Positions 1 through 7,729 of a stretch of 64,000 nt of DNA are shown here, one piece after another (the stretch's first letter is position 1; the number at the start of each line of letters is the position of its first letter). The notes beneath the pieces were generated by a model. That model did no database searches, had not been told where the DNA came from, and saw only the letters and a program-made list of their open reading frames with translations. Source of the DNA: JAGGSN01 sp965603725 (GTDB lineage Bacteria; Zixibacteria; MSB-5A5; UBA10806; 4484-95); the NCBI GenBank assembly GCA_965603725.1, contig CBFDEC010000011.1, forward strand, positions 13,870 to 77,869. Reading direction: 5' to 3'. A program made the translations under genes and the position numbers.

Positions 1-306
1 GGTATGCCCGGATATGCTAATCCCATTGGAGGCAGAGGCTTTGGTATGGGATATGGTCGAGGTTACGGCAGAGGATATGGCCGAGGTTTGGGCAGAGGTT
101 TTCGCGGCGGCGGCGGGGGTTGGTTTGGTGCGCCATATATGGCAGGACAACCATATATGCCACCATATTACCCCGGTTATCCTGAACCGGCTGTTAACGA
201 AATGGAAGAACTAAAGTCACAGGAAAAGTACTTTTCGACAATGCTGAAAGATCTTCACAGCAGAATTGAAAATCTTGAACGTAAAGAAAGCGCTCAAACT
301 GAATAA
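1..306 (+). CDS. DUF5320-type Gly-rich protein, 5' end cut by window
   Basis: The visible part is about 100 residues. The first two thirds are Gly/Arg/Tyr-rich with short repeats of the form GYGRG, followed by a Tyr/Pro-rich linker and a C-terminal predicted coiled coil (from about residue 65, ELKSQEKYFSTMLKDLHSRI). This architecture is that of the DUF5320 family, small proteins commonly found beside MinD-type ATPases and NifX-like proteins in anaerobes. An ATG lies at 4, but the frame is open to base 1, and family members usually carry a further Gly-rich N-terminus ending in a motif like CAGYGMPGYANP, so I read this as the 3' part of a gene starting outside the window. Function is unknown; metal or Fe-S cluster handling is inferred only from the neighbours. 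Confidence 0.75.
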   Translation, partial: GMPGYANPIGGRGFGMGYGRGYGRGYGRGLGRGFRGGGGGWFGAPYMAGQPYMPPYYPGYPEPAVNEMEELKSQEKYFSTMLKDLHSRIENLERKESAQTE

Positions 307-352
307 TGATGTTTTTCGAAACAACCAAGACATCTCATCGAGGAGGTTAGTA

Positions 353-613
353 ATGCCAAAAGGCGGAGGAAAAGGTTCTGGTATGGGCAGTGGCGCAGGG
401 CAAGGTCAGGGTCGTGGCGGGGGTATGGGCAGAGGCACAGGGCGCGGTCAAGGTCGTGGCGGCGGTATGGGCCGTCAGGGAGGTCGCAGCCTGGGACCAG
501 GCGGACAATGCGTATGCACAGCCTGTGGACACACAGCGCCGCATCAGCGCGGTGTCCCCTGCACCCAGCAAAAATGCCCCCAGTGCGGTGCGGCAATGAC
601 CAGGCAGGATTAA
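353..613 (+). CDS. Gly-rich zinc-ribbon/rubredoxin-like small protein
   Basis: An 86-residue protein. The N-terminal half is a Gly/Arg/Met low-complexity stretch (GQGRGGGMGRG-type repeats). The C-terminal 35 residues carry six cysteines: a CVCTACGH block, a single Cys in GVPCTQQ and a CPQCG block, suggesting a zinc ribbon or rubredoxin-like metal site. I chose the ATG at 353 because a perfect AGGAGG lies at 341-346; longer readings in this frame have no such site. It sits between the DUF5320 gene and the first MinD/ferredoxin ATPase, an arrangement I know from other anaerobes. Its specific function is not known. The confident call is a small metal-binding protein belonging to this cluster. 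Confidence 0.75.
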   Translation: MPKGGGKGSGMGSGAGQGQGRGGGMGRGTGRGQGRGGGMGRQGGRSLGPGGQCVCTACGHTAPHQRGVPCTQQKCPQCGAAMTRQD

Positions 614-616
614 GAT

Positions 617-1483
617 TTGAGAATAGCTATAGCCAGCGGGAAAGGCGGCACAGGCAAAACTACTGTAGCGGTCAATATAGCCAGTTTAATGGCTGAAAGA
701 TTTGATCAGGTTTGCTATGCTGATTGCGATGTTGAAGAGCCAAACGGTCATTTATTTCTTAAGCCGACTATAGATAGGGAATGGTCGGCCGCCATACCCA
801 TACCACAAGTAGATGAGAGTCTTTGCGATGCCTGCGGCAAATGCAAGGAGATTTGCGAGTTCAATGCCATTACTGTAATTTTGGATAAGGTCTTGGTTTT
901 CCAGGAGCTTTGTCATGGCTGCGGAGGTTGTACATTAGCATGTCCACCGAAAGCCATAACCGAGGTTCCCAGAGAGATTGGTCTGGTAATGGTCGGTCAT
1001 AGGGGATGTTTACGGTTTGTCTCTGGCAGGCTTAACGTAGGCGAGCCATTGTCTGTGCCGCTGATACGAGCGGTGAAAAAAGAGCTTGGCAAATACACTG
1101 ATGTTATAATCGATGCGTTGCCGGGTACAGCCTGTCCAATGGTTGAAACCATAAGCGATGCCGACCATGTTTTATTGGTGACTGAACCAACGCCGTTTGG
1201 ATTGAACGACTTAAAGCTGGCAGTAGAAACGGCGCGAAAACTTGACCTCCCATATTCAGTTATAATCAATCGGGCTGGCATAGGTGATAAAGGAGTACAG
1301 GATTTCTGCCGTCTTGAGAACATCCCGATTATAGCGGAAATACCGGATGACCGTCGGGTAGCAGAGTTGTATTCTAAGGGCGAGATGATTTACAAGGTCT
1401 TACCGGAATTCAAAAAATATTTTGAGGACATAGTAGAAAAAATAAATGATTGGCAAAAAAGGTATGAAAGGATTATTAAGTGA
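617..1483 (+). CDS. MinD-superfamily P-loop ATPase with inserted [4Fe-4S] ferredoxin domain
   Basis: A 288-residue protein. A deviant Walker A (SGKGGTGKTT, residues 7-16) places it in the MinD/Mrp/NifH SIMIBI family. Roughly residues 60-120 hold two ferredoxin motifs (CDACGKCKEICEF and CHGCGGCTLACPP), the insertion that defines the COG1149 type. The Asp-rich switch motif (DALPGTACP) and the TEPTPFGLNDL block are typical. It is expected to couple ATP hydrolysis to Fe-S cluster or electron handling in the cytoplasm; no member-specific substrate is established. The start is a TTG at 617 only three bases after the preceding stop, and the 3' end overlaps the next gene by 4 bases (GTGA), so translation is probably coupled. 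A paralogue of the same architecture follows at 2122. Confidence 0.9.
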   Translation: MRIAIASGKGGTGKTTVAVNIASLMAERFDQVCYADCDVEEPNGHLFLKPTIDREWSAAIPIPQVDESLCDACGKCKEICEFNAITVILDKVLVFQELCHGCGGCTLACPPKAITEVPREIGLVMVGHRGCLRFVSGRLNVGEPLSVPLIRAVKKELGKYTDVIIDALPGTACPMVETISDADHVLLVTEPTPFGLNDLKLAVETARKLDLPYSVIINRAGIGDKGVQDFCRLENIPIIAEIPDDRRVAELYSKGEMIYKVLPEFKKYFEDIVEKINDWQKRYERIIK

Positions 1484-1818
1484 AAATTGCAATCCCTATA
1501 GCAGATGGAAAGCTGTGTGCCCATTTTGGCCATTGTGAAAAATTTGCTGTTATCGATGTTGATCCAGAAAACAAGAAATTAATCAACAAGATCGAGCTTA
1601 CTCCTCCTCTGCATGAACCCGGGGTACTACCCAGGTGGCTCTCAGAACAGGGTGTAAACCTGATAATTGCCGGCGGCATGGGAATGCGCGCTCAACAGTT
1701 TTTCAATCAGTTCAATGTAAAAGTTATAGTTGGCGCCAATCCTGATATCCCGGATCAAGTAGCTATGGATTATTTAAATGGCGTTCTGGAAGCTGGCGAC
1801 AATCTTTGCGATCATTAA
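1480..1818 (+). CDS. NifX/NifB-type dinitrogenase Fe-Mo cofactor-binding-like protein
   Basis: A 112-residue single-domain protein of the Nitro_FeMo-Co (PF02579) fold: it starts MKIAIPIADGKL, has the hallmark AHFGHCEKFAV near residues 14-24, and ends with a glycine-rich GGMGMRAQQFF segment. Family members (NifX, NafY, the C-terminal part of NifB, VnfX) bind Fe-S or Fe-Mo cofactor precursors, but stand-alone homologues like this one are frequent in organisms without nitrogenase. GTG start at 1480 overlapping the upstream ATPase gene by 4 bases. No nif structural gene is visible in the window, so a role in nitrogen fixation should not be assumed; carriage of an iron-sulfur cluster for the adjacent MinD-type ATPases is the more likely inference. 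Confidence 0.85.
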   Translation: MKIAIPIADGKLCAHFGHCEKFAVIDVDPENKKLINKIELTPPLHEPGVLPRWLSEQGVNLIIAGGMGMRAQQFFNQFNVKVIVGANPDIPDQVAMDYLNGVLEAGDNLCDH

Positions 1819-1856
1819 AGCGGAATGAAAACAGCGCTTTTCAAGTAGGAAGTTAC

Positions 1857-2099
1857 ATGCCGATTTACGAGTTTAAATGCAGCGAATGTGGACATCGATT
1901 CGAATTATTGCTGCCAATGGATTCGGAAAAAGACCAGCCCTGTCCCTCATGTGGAAAGACAGCCTCAAGGATTCTATCGCCAACGGCGGGCGTCGTCATT
2001 AGTTCATCAGCATCCAATCATGGCAATATGAATTGTTCTCGTCAAAGCCCCTGCTGTGGTCGTGACCAGCCGTGCGATATTAAACCATGCGAGCGATAG
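1857..2099 (+). CDS. FmdB-family zinc-ribbon protein
   Basis: An 80-residue protein that begins MPIYEFKCSECGHRFE and continues with CPSCGKTASR, the two CxxC knuckles of the FmdB putative regulatory zinc ribbon (PF09723). The C-terminal third is an additional Cys-rich tail (CSRQSPCCGRDQPCDIKPCE), which could bind a further metal. The ATG at 1857 is preceded by a TAGGAAG-type ribosome site; the longer open frame from 1806 overlaps the upstream gene and is not needed. FmdB was named for a gene beside formylmethanofuran dehydrogenase, but the function of the family remains undefined. Its place between two MinD/ferredoxin ATPase genes ties it to the metal-cofactor cluster. Confidence 0.85.
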   Translation: MPIYEFKCSECGHRFELLLPMDSEKDQPCPSCGKTASRILSPTAGVVISSSASNHGNMNCSRQSPCCGRDQPCDIKPCER

Positions 2100-2121
2100 G
2101 CAAAAGAAAGACTCTGAATAA

Positions 2122-3042
2122 ATGAAGGAGATTGTCGTTATCAGCGGCAAGGGCGGCACCGGCAAGACAAGCATTGTTGCTTCTTTTGCCTTGCTGGCGC
2201 AAAATGCAGTTTTAGCCGATTGTGATGTCGATGCCGCTAATCTTCATCTGGTGCTGAAACCGGAGATTAAATCACGTCAGGATTTCATGGGCGGCAAACT
2301 AGCCCGAATCGTTCCTGACTTGTGCACCGGTTGTGGAATATGCGATGATCTCTGTCGGTATGATGCTATCGAGGAAGAACCGCATCCGAACAACCCTGCC
2401 TCATCTTTATACAAAGTTAAACCTATAGCCTGTGAGGGCTGTGGAGTTTGCGTTTATTTTTGTCCCGACTCGGCAATAGAATTCGAAAAGCAAAAATGCG
2501 GTGAATTGTTCATTTCCGATATGCGTTTCGGGCCAATGGTACATGCCAAGCTTGGCATTGCCGAGGAAAACTCCGGAAAATTAGTCGCTCTGGTAAGACA
2601 GCATTCTAAAGAGATTGCAAAAAGGAAAGCGGCAAACTTCATTATCATTGATGGTCCCCCGGGTTTGGGATGCCCCGTAATATCCTCGATAACCGGCGCT
2701 GATATCGTATTGATTGTAACCGAACCAACAATCTCTGGACTGAGCGATTTGGCGAGAGTTGGAAAACTGGCAAAGCATTTCAATATTCCGGCAACAGTCT
2801 GTATCAACAAGTGGGATATCAATCCATCGGTTGCAGAAGAAATATACGGTTATTGCGGTAAACATCAAATAAAAATGCTGGGAAAGATACGTTATGACAA
2901 TAGCTTTACAAAGGCTCAAATACAAGGCATAACAATACCTGAATATACTACAGGTATTCTAGCGGATGAAGTAAAAGCAATATGGGATAACCTTGTAAGG
3001 GAATTAAACGTGCAAGTTGGAAAAATTAAAAGTATCTCTTAG
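2122..3042 (+). CDS. MinD-superfamily P-loop ATPase with inserted ferredoxin domain (second copy)
   Basis: A 306-residue paralogue of the protein at 617. Walker A is SGKGGTGKTS at residues 8-17, followed by DCDVDAANLHLVL. Two [4Fe-4S] motifs follow (CTGCGICDDLCRYDAI and CEGCGVCVYFCPDSAI, roughly residues 70-120). The DGPPGLGCPVISS switch and TEPTISGLSDL block mirror the first copy. Pairs of these ATPases encoded together with a NifX-like protein are a recurrent cluster in anaerobes, suggesting that the two may form a heterodimer, though that is inference. It is followed by about 70 bases of spacer and then a truncated oxidoreductase, so the tight part of the operon probably ends here. Confidence 0.9.
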   Translation: MKEIVVISGKGGTGKTSIVASFALLAQNAVLADCDVDAANLHLVLKPEIKSRQDFMGGKLARIVPDLCTGCGICDDLCRYDAIEEEPHPNNPASSLYKVKPIACEGCGVCVYFCPDSAIEFEKQKCGELFISDMRFGPMVHAKLGIAEENSGKLVALVRQHSKEIAKRKAANFIIIDGPPGLGCPVISSITGADIVLIVTEPTISGLSDLARVGKLAKHFNIPATVCINKWDINPSVAEEIYGYCGKHQIKMLGKIRYDNSFTKAQIQGITIPEYTTGILADEVKAIWDNLVRELNVQVGKIKSIS

Positions 3043-3111
3043 CTTTTTACACGGAGTCTTTAGAACTTAGGAAGATATTTAGATAGAGATTAAAACTGAG
3101 CAAGTAACAGG

Positions 3112-3534
3112 ATGAAAAAATTTGACGTAGTTATTATTGGTGGAGATCCTGCCGGAATTCAGGTAGTAGTACCCCTGAGAAGCACAAATCCTGATAAATC
3201 AATTACTCTTGATAGAAAGGAAAACACCGCTTTAATTCCACGCGCGATACCCTATATTCTTCACAGTTTAAAATTAGTTGATGATGATATAATGTCGGAT
3301 GAGCTTCTGAAAAAAAACAATATAGAATTAATCTTAGGCGAGGTCATTGATAGAGATGCAAAGATAATTAATTTGATAGATGTCCAACAAATAGAATTTA
3401 ATAAACCGGTACTTGCCACTGGATTTTTTCCTGTCATGTCTTCTATATCAGGAATAGATAATAAAAGTATCCACATCTTATCGAAAGATTACGAGAGCCT
3501 TGTAGAAATGCGAAACGCTGCTAAATCTGCATAA
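3112..3534 (+). pseudogene. Truncated FAD/NAD(P)-dependent pyridine nucleotide-disulfide oxidoreductase
   Basis: Only 140 residues, against about 440-560 for NADH oxidase / CoA-disulfide reductase-type enzymes. The N-terminal FAD-binding Rossmann motif is present but slightly degenerate (VVIIGGDPAGIQ instead of GGGxAG), followed by regions resembling RKENTALIPRAIPYIL and the ATGFFPV segment. The frame stops at MRNAAKSA, just where the NAD-binding domain should begin. The Asp in place of the third Gly, the missing redox Cys region and the missing C-terminal two thirds all point to a decayed gene. No remainder of the enzyme is recognisable downstream: the next gene, at 3560, is DsrC-like. It could still produce a small FAD-binding protein, but I think a remnant is more likely. 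Confidence 0.65.
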
Positions 3535-3559
3535 CGCAATTTTATAATCGGGAGAGGGA

Positions 3560-3838
3560 ATGGCGATTGGAACTAGAATAATCGGAAATTTAAAAAAAGA
3601 GCATTGGGATGTAATCAATTATATACGCTATACTTTCAAGGAAACAGGGAAATGTCCCTTAGTTTATCAAACCTGTCAAACGAATGAATTTCACTTAAGG
3701 CAACTCAAAAGTCTTTTTCCAACTGGATATCTAAGAGGGATTTGCAGACTTTCCTGCATTACATACAAAGAAGGCTATTTAAGATACTCTTGGCTACAAG
3801 CATACATTGAGAAAGCTACTTCTGGGACACGACACTAG
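3560..3838 (+). CDS. DsrC/TusE-like protein, CysB-type position retained
   Basis: A 92-residue protein. From residue 13 on (HWDVINYIRYTFKETGKCP) it follows the DsrC/TusE fold, with the LFPxGxxxG block at about residues 51-59. Aligning by eye to the DsrC C-terminus (GACKMAGLPKPTGCV), this protein reads GICRLSCITYKEGYL: the inner cysteine (CysB position) is kept, an extra Cys replaces a Gly, and the essential penultimate cysteine (CysA position) is Tyr. Family members carry sulfur as a persulfide or trisulfide for sulfite reductase or tRNA thiolation. The N-terminal beta-hairpin of canonical DsrC is absent. A GGGAGAGGG site precedes the ATG. The C-terminus runs some 20 residues past the usual end. 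The next gene is a second DsrC-like protein. Confidence 0.7.
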   Translation: MAIGTRIIGNLKKEHWDVINYIRYTFKETGKCPLVYQTCQTNEFHLRQLKSLFPTGYLRGICRLSCITYKEGYLRYSWLQAYIEKATSGTRH

Positions 3839-3875
3839 CTGGGATAAGCAGTTTGCCATATTTGAGGTTCATGAA

Positions 3876-4121
3876 ATGAAAAATCCCCGTGGACTTACAG
3901 ACAAACGCTGGCGAATTATTAATTTTCTTCGTGACTGTTACAAGAGAAATAAAATCATTCCTACTGTTTACGGAATGTATGGTACAGATAATATCGAATT
4001 AGAAGAGCTTGAGCAGCTATTCCCTGATGGTTATTATCGTGGGGAAATTGAAATTGCCGGTCTGAGAGTAAGGCAAAATTGCTTTCATTTCCCTTGTTTA
4101 TATAGAAATGCATCTTCCTGA
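3876..4121 (+). CDS. DsrC/TusE-like protein, CysA-type position retained
   Basis: An 81-residue protein beginning MKNPRGLTDKRWRIINFLRD, which aligns without gaps to DsrC (HQKIIDFLQDYYKKNGIAP) through the LFPDGYYRG block. The C-terminal arm reads GEIEIAGLRVRQNC where DsrC has GACKMAGLPKPTGC: the IAGL core and the terminal cysteine (CysA) are kept, while the CysB position is Ile, as in TusE-like proteins. About 13 residues follow, including another Cys. The ATG at 3876 has a GAGG about 7 bases upstream; a longer frame from 3807 overlaps the preceding gene. Together with the gene at 3560 it forms a tandem pair in which each protein holds one of the two DsrC cysteines. A sulfur-carrier role is inferred. 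Confidence 0.7.
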   Translation: MKNPRGLTDKRWRIINFLRDCYKRNKIIPTVYGMYGTDNIELEELEQLFPDGYYRGEIEIAGLRVRQNCFHFPCLYRNASS

Positions 4122-4165
4122 AATAAATAAAAATACTGCTTTCAAACACAGGAAAGGAGTTTGTC

Positions 4166-4978
4166 ATGCTTACTGAAGAGCAAAAACAGCAAATTGAACG
4201 ACAAAATAAAATAATAGCTGACAATGTGCACAACATCAAATGCAGAATCGTTGTCTTCAGTGGCAAAGGGGGCGTTGGTAAGACAACAGTGAGCGTAAAT
4301 CTCGCCTACGGTTTGCAAATTAGAGGCAACAAAACAGGTATTCTTGATGCAGATGTAACTGGGCCAAATGTACCAAAAATGCTAGGGCTAAGCGGTGATC
4401 TTAACACTTTACATGGACAAATTATTCCTCTAGAGAGTAAGGGAGTAAAAGTTATTTCTATAGCTTATCTTCTCCCACCGGATCAACCTGTTATGTGGCG
4501 TGGACCCATGCGTTCAAAACTGTTGTGTCAGTTCCTGGGTGACGTCGAGTGGGGGCAGTTGGACTATCTCGTGGCAGACCTACCACCAGGCACCGGCGAT
4601 GAGATTATCACCCTGACTGAAAAAATGGAACCAGATTTAGCCATCATTGTCACCACGCCTCAGGAAGTTTCATTGATAGATTCTGCCAGAGCCATCAATA
4701 TGGCTAAAAAGATGAAAGTCCCAAGAATTGGTGTTATCGAAAACATGTCAGGATTAATATGTCCCGAATGTGGTTATAAGATTGACTTGTTTGGTTCAGG
4801 CGGCGGTAAAAAACAGGCAGAAAAAATGAATGTTTTATTTTTGGGTACACTACCAATTGATATCGAAACTAGAGAAATGTCCGATAAGGGCAAACCCGTA
4901 ATTCTTGAAAACAAAGAGACTCATATGTCAGTGGCGATGATAGATATCGTAAAAAAAATTGAAGACATACTCAGTTAG
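4166..4978 (+). CDS. Mrp/NBP35-family iron-sulfur cluster carrier ATPase
   Basis: A 270-residue protein with a deviant Walker A (SGKGGVGKTT, residues 32-41), the DADVTGPNVPKMLG motif, the DLPPGTGDE switch and the C-terminal GLICPECGYKIDLFGSGGG block whose CxxC ligates the bridging [4Fe-4S] cluster of the dimer. This is the ApbC/Mrp/Ind1 signature; members assemble and transfer Fe-S clusters to target apoproteins in the cytoplasm. Length is normal for a Mrp without the N-terminal MIP18 domain. A strong ribosome site (GGAAAGGAG) precedes the ATG. Following two DsrC-like genes and downstream of two MinD/ferredoxin ATPases, it makes this the third SIMIBI ATPase in 5 kb. Confidence 0.9.
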   Translation: MLTEEQKQQIERQNKIIADNVHNIKCRIVVFSGKGGVGKTTVSVNLAYGLQIRGNKTGILDADVTGPNVPKMLGLSGDLNTLHGQIIPLESKGVKVISIAYLLPPDQPVMWRGPMRSKLLCQFLGDVEWGQLDYLVADLPPGTGDEIITLTEKMEPDLAIIVTTPQEVSLIDSARAINMAKKMKVPRIGVIENMSGLICPECGYKIDLFGSGGGKKQAEKMNVLFLGTLPIDIETREMSDKGKPVILENKETHMSVAMIDIVKKIEDILS

Positions 4979-5037
4979 GAGGAAAAGGGTTTTTAGTCTG
5001 TATTTAAGTCTAAAACTCTTGCAGACGGAGGTTATTT

Positions 5038-5571
5038 TTGAAGTTTGATCTTTTGAGGAAAAGCATCCTGACAATTCTTCCTCATAAAAAATTTCAAGAC
5101 GAAGAATATCGTAAATCGAAAGCTTTTTTAGATAATTGTAATGCCAGAACTATTGTTGCCTCGTCATCTTATGAGCCGGCTGAAGGAAAATTCGGCATTC
5201 TGGTTACCCCGGACATCTTGATAAGCGATGTAAAATCTATGGAATTCGACGCTTTTATATTAATTGGTGGGGTCGGTTCCATTGAATACTGGCATAATAC
5301 AGGTGTCCATAACCTGTTGAAGAATGCTAACCGGGACAAAAAAATCATCGGGGCTATTTGTCTGGCGCCAGTGACTCTTGCGAATGCCGGTCTTTTAAAA
5401 GGTAAAAAGGCTACAGCCTATAATTCAGCCAGGAGCTTTTTAAAATGGAAAGGGGTTAAATATACTGGCAATCCAGTAGAAATTTCGGGAAATATAATAA
5501 CTGCTCATGATCCTGAAGCAATAAAAGAGTTTATAGAAGCCATTGCTGGACAATTGGCGAAATATAGTTAA
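5038..5571 (+). CDS. DJ-1/PfpI-family protein
   Basis: A 177-residue protein of the glutamine-amidotransferase-like DJ-1/PfpI superfamily. The nucleophile elbow is GAICLAP (Cys near residue 104), preceded by the FDAFILIGGVGSIEYW segment, and the family's usual (A/T)xGPxA motif appears as AHDPEAIKEF near the C-terminus. Such proteins act as glyoxalases/deglycases, chaperones or proteases; which one cannot be told from sequence. TTG start at 5038 with CGGAGG at 5026-5031, which decides the start. It stands in the same direction as the Mrp gene, 60 bases away. Confidence 0.85.
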   Translation: MKFDLLRKSILTILPHKKFQDEEYRKSKAFLDNCNARTIVASSSYEPAEGKFGILVTPDILISDVKSMEFDAFILIGGVGSIEYWHNTGVHNLLKNANRDKKIIGAICLAPVTLANAGLLKGKKATAYNSARSFLKWKGVKYTGNPVEISGNIITAHDPEAIKEFIEAIAGQLAKYS

Positions 5572-5708
5572 GTATTGAATATATAAATGGTGCCACGGGT
5601 TGTCAGATTAAAAACCCGGATAAGTAGAAAATAGCAAAGATTAGGATAAAAACAGCGGATTAATTCAATTTAAGGAAGAATGTTTCAGTAAATTAAACCG
5701 GAGGAAGC

Positions 5709-6158
5709 ATGGCAAAGAGTAAAATAAAAATTGGGATTATAATCTGTGACCGTTATAACATGTGCGCAGGAGGCAAATGCTTGAGGGCTCTTCGTAATAG
5801 AGAAGGAGCATTTAGTGTTTATGGTAAGGATGAAGTAGAACTAGTTGGCTACACAACTTGTGGTGGTTGTCCTGGCGGAAATATTGAATATGCACCCGAG
5901 GAAATGAAAAAGAACGGGGCTCAAGTCATTCATTTTGCTACAGGGTTTATTGTCGGATACCCTCCTTGTCCTCACATTAACTATTTTCGTGATTTCATTA
6001 AGAGCAGGTATGAGATAGGAGTTGTTTTTGGAACTCATCCAATCCCTCAGAAATATTACTATACCCATGAAAAATTGAAAACATGGGATTCTGCTGAGTG
6101 GAAGGAGATAATTCAGCCGACATTAGCGGATGAGGATATTCGTTTTGATTATAATTGA
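5709..6158 (+). CDS. CGGC domain-containing protein
   Basis: A 149-residue protein with the CGGC domain (PF08821): an N-terminal IIICDRYNMCAGGKCLRAL segment, the hallmark TTCGGCPGGN near residues 50-60, and a conserved GYPPCPHINYF segment with later THPIPQKYY. The many conserved cysteines suggest metal or redox chemistry, but the family has no established function. A CCGGAGGAAGC site precedes the ATG. The 137 bases before it hold no gene. It closes the plus-strand series of Cys-rich and Fe-S proteins that begins at the window start. Confidence 0.85.
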   Translation: MAKSKIKIGIIICDRYNMCAGGKCLRALRNREGAFSVYGKDEVELVGYTTCGGCPGGNIEYAPEEMKKNGAQVIHFATGFIVGYPPCPHINYFRDFIKSRYEIGVVFGTHPIPQKYYYTHEKLKTWDSAEWKEIIQPTLADEDIRFDYN

Positions 6159-6323
6159 CATTCGTATAAACATGTCTGGATATTCTACCCTCTGCTTCTT
6201 AAAATATTGCCTTTTACAATGGTAATATCATATACACGGGGACTGTTACATGTTTGATTTTGAGCGAATGCAAATTAGTAAGTAAAAATTCAGTAATTGT
6301 TATGGAAAGGAGAAAATAATAAA

Positions 6324-7493
6324 ATGAAAAATGACCGGAGAATATCAAATAGAGTTGGTCAAATAGGAAAATCCGCTATCCATGAAATGACAAGATTATC
6401 GAAGGAAGTGGATGATGTGGCGTTTTTATCATGGGCAAAACCAACATCCGATACACCAGAACATATAAAAGAAGCGGCGATTAATGCCATAAAGAACGGT
6501 TCGGTTGGAGGCTATTCTGAAAATGCTGGCTTATTGAAGTTGCGGGAGGAGATTGTCAGGAAGCTTAACAGAGATAACAAAGTCGAAGCCAATACTTCCC
6601 AAGTACTGGTTACCGTGGGCGCTATCGAAGGGCTATCTGCCGCTGTCATGGCTGTAATCGATCCTGGCGATGAAGTTATTCTGCCATCGCCAACCTACTC
6701 TACCCATATTCGTATAGTTGCTATTGCCTCGGGTAAACCGGTCTTAGTCCCCACAAGCGAAGAAGATGGATTTGTTTTGGATATTGAGAGTGTCAAAAAA
6801 GCAATCACTCCCAGGACCAAAGCTATTCTTTATTGTTCCCCAAGTAATCCAACAGGCACCGTTTTCAGCGAAAAACAACTTCGTCAAATAGCCCAAATTG
6901 CCCTGGAAAATAATTTAATGGTCATTACCGATGAAGCTTATGAATACTTTGTCTTTGATGAACACAGGCATTTCAGTATAGCCTCAATTCCCGAAATGAA
7001 AAAGAATGTAATTAGCTGTTATACATTTACCAAAACATATGCGATGACTGGCTGGCGAATTGGTTATCTGCATGCGGACGAGGAATTAATTCCACAAATC
7101 ACAAAATCTCACATTCCCTTTGCTATCTGCGCACCGGTAGTTTCTCAATATGCAGCGCTTGGAGCTCTGCAGGGCTCCCAGGATTGTGTCGCAAAATTCA
7201 GCGAGCATTATCTTTCAACTCGGAATCTGATGTGCGAACGACTCGACAATCTCAACTCGGTCTTTAATTATCAGAAACCAGGCGGCTCCTATCTTATGTT
7301 TCCCAGGATATTATTAGATGAAGGCAAAGATTCTACTTCTTTTTGCATAAAGCTCTTAAAAAAGGCCAGAGTGTCAACTACACCCGGAATAGCTTTTGGA
7401 CCAACAGGTCAGAGCCATTTGAGATTATCGTTCTGTGTTTCTGAAGAGGAGATAAATAAAGCATTCGACAGAATGGAAGCCTATTTTAAGTAA
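6324..7493 (+). CDS. Pyridoxal phosphate-dependent aminotransferase, class I/II
   Basis: A 389-residue fold-type I aminotransferase of the aspartate/aromatic aminotransferase group. Visible motifs are SNPTGTVF (cofactor and substrate contact), TDEAYEYFVF (Asp and Tyr contacting PLP), FTKTYAMTGWRIGY with the Schiff-base Lys near residue 236, and the C-terminal HLRLSFCVSEEE carrying the carboxylate-binding Arg. I place the start at the ATG at 6324 behind GGAAAGGAG; an in-frame TTG at 6297 lies upstream of that ribosome site and is unlikely. The substrate cannot be fixed from sequence. It is a monocistronic-looking gene with more than 160 bases of spacer on either side. Confidence 0.9.
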   Translation: MKNDRRISNRVGQIGKSAIHEMTRLSKEVDDVAFLSWAKPTSDTPEHIKEAAINAIKNGSVGGYSENAGLLKLREEIVRKLNRDNKVEANTSQVLVTVGAIEGLSAAVMAVIDPGDEVILPSPTYSTHIRIVAIASGKPVLVPTSEEDGFVLDIESVKKAITPRTKAILYCSPSNPTGTVFSEKQLRQIAQIALENNLMVITDEAYEYFVFDEHRHFSIASIPEMKKNVISCYTFTKTYAMTGWRIGYLHADEELIPQITKSHIPFAICAPVVSQYAALGALQGSQDCVAKFSEHYLSTRNLMCERLDNLNSVFNYQKPGGSYLMFPRILLDEGKDSTSFCIKLLKKARVSTTPGIAFGPTGQSHLRLSFCVSEEEINKAFDRMEAYFK

Positions 7494-7729
7494 CTGTTAT
7501 GATTATATATTACTCCCTTGTTCTGGGTGTGGTTTGAGTAAGAAATTATAGAAATAAGAAGATGGTATTAACCAGATATTGAATAATGGTATATCTTGAA
7601 AATGAACCTGTACAATTATGTAAAAACAGTATAGAATTTAAAGTCGAAAGTAAAGCAATGGAGACAACTATTTAATGGTATTCCAACAACTTGATCAAAC
7701 AGATAGATAAAGCATAGAAAGGAATAGAA

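Noticed and set aside
14..613. Alternative frames within the two Gly-rich genes
   Set aside because: Simple repeats keep several frames open; the chosen frames have the family motifs, and the 353 gene has the ribosome site.
3560..4121. One DsrC gene broken by a frameshift
   Set aside because: Each frame contains its own complete helix-LFPxG-arm unit and ribosome site, so they are two tandem genes and not halves of one.
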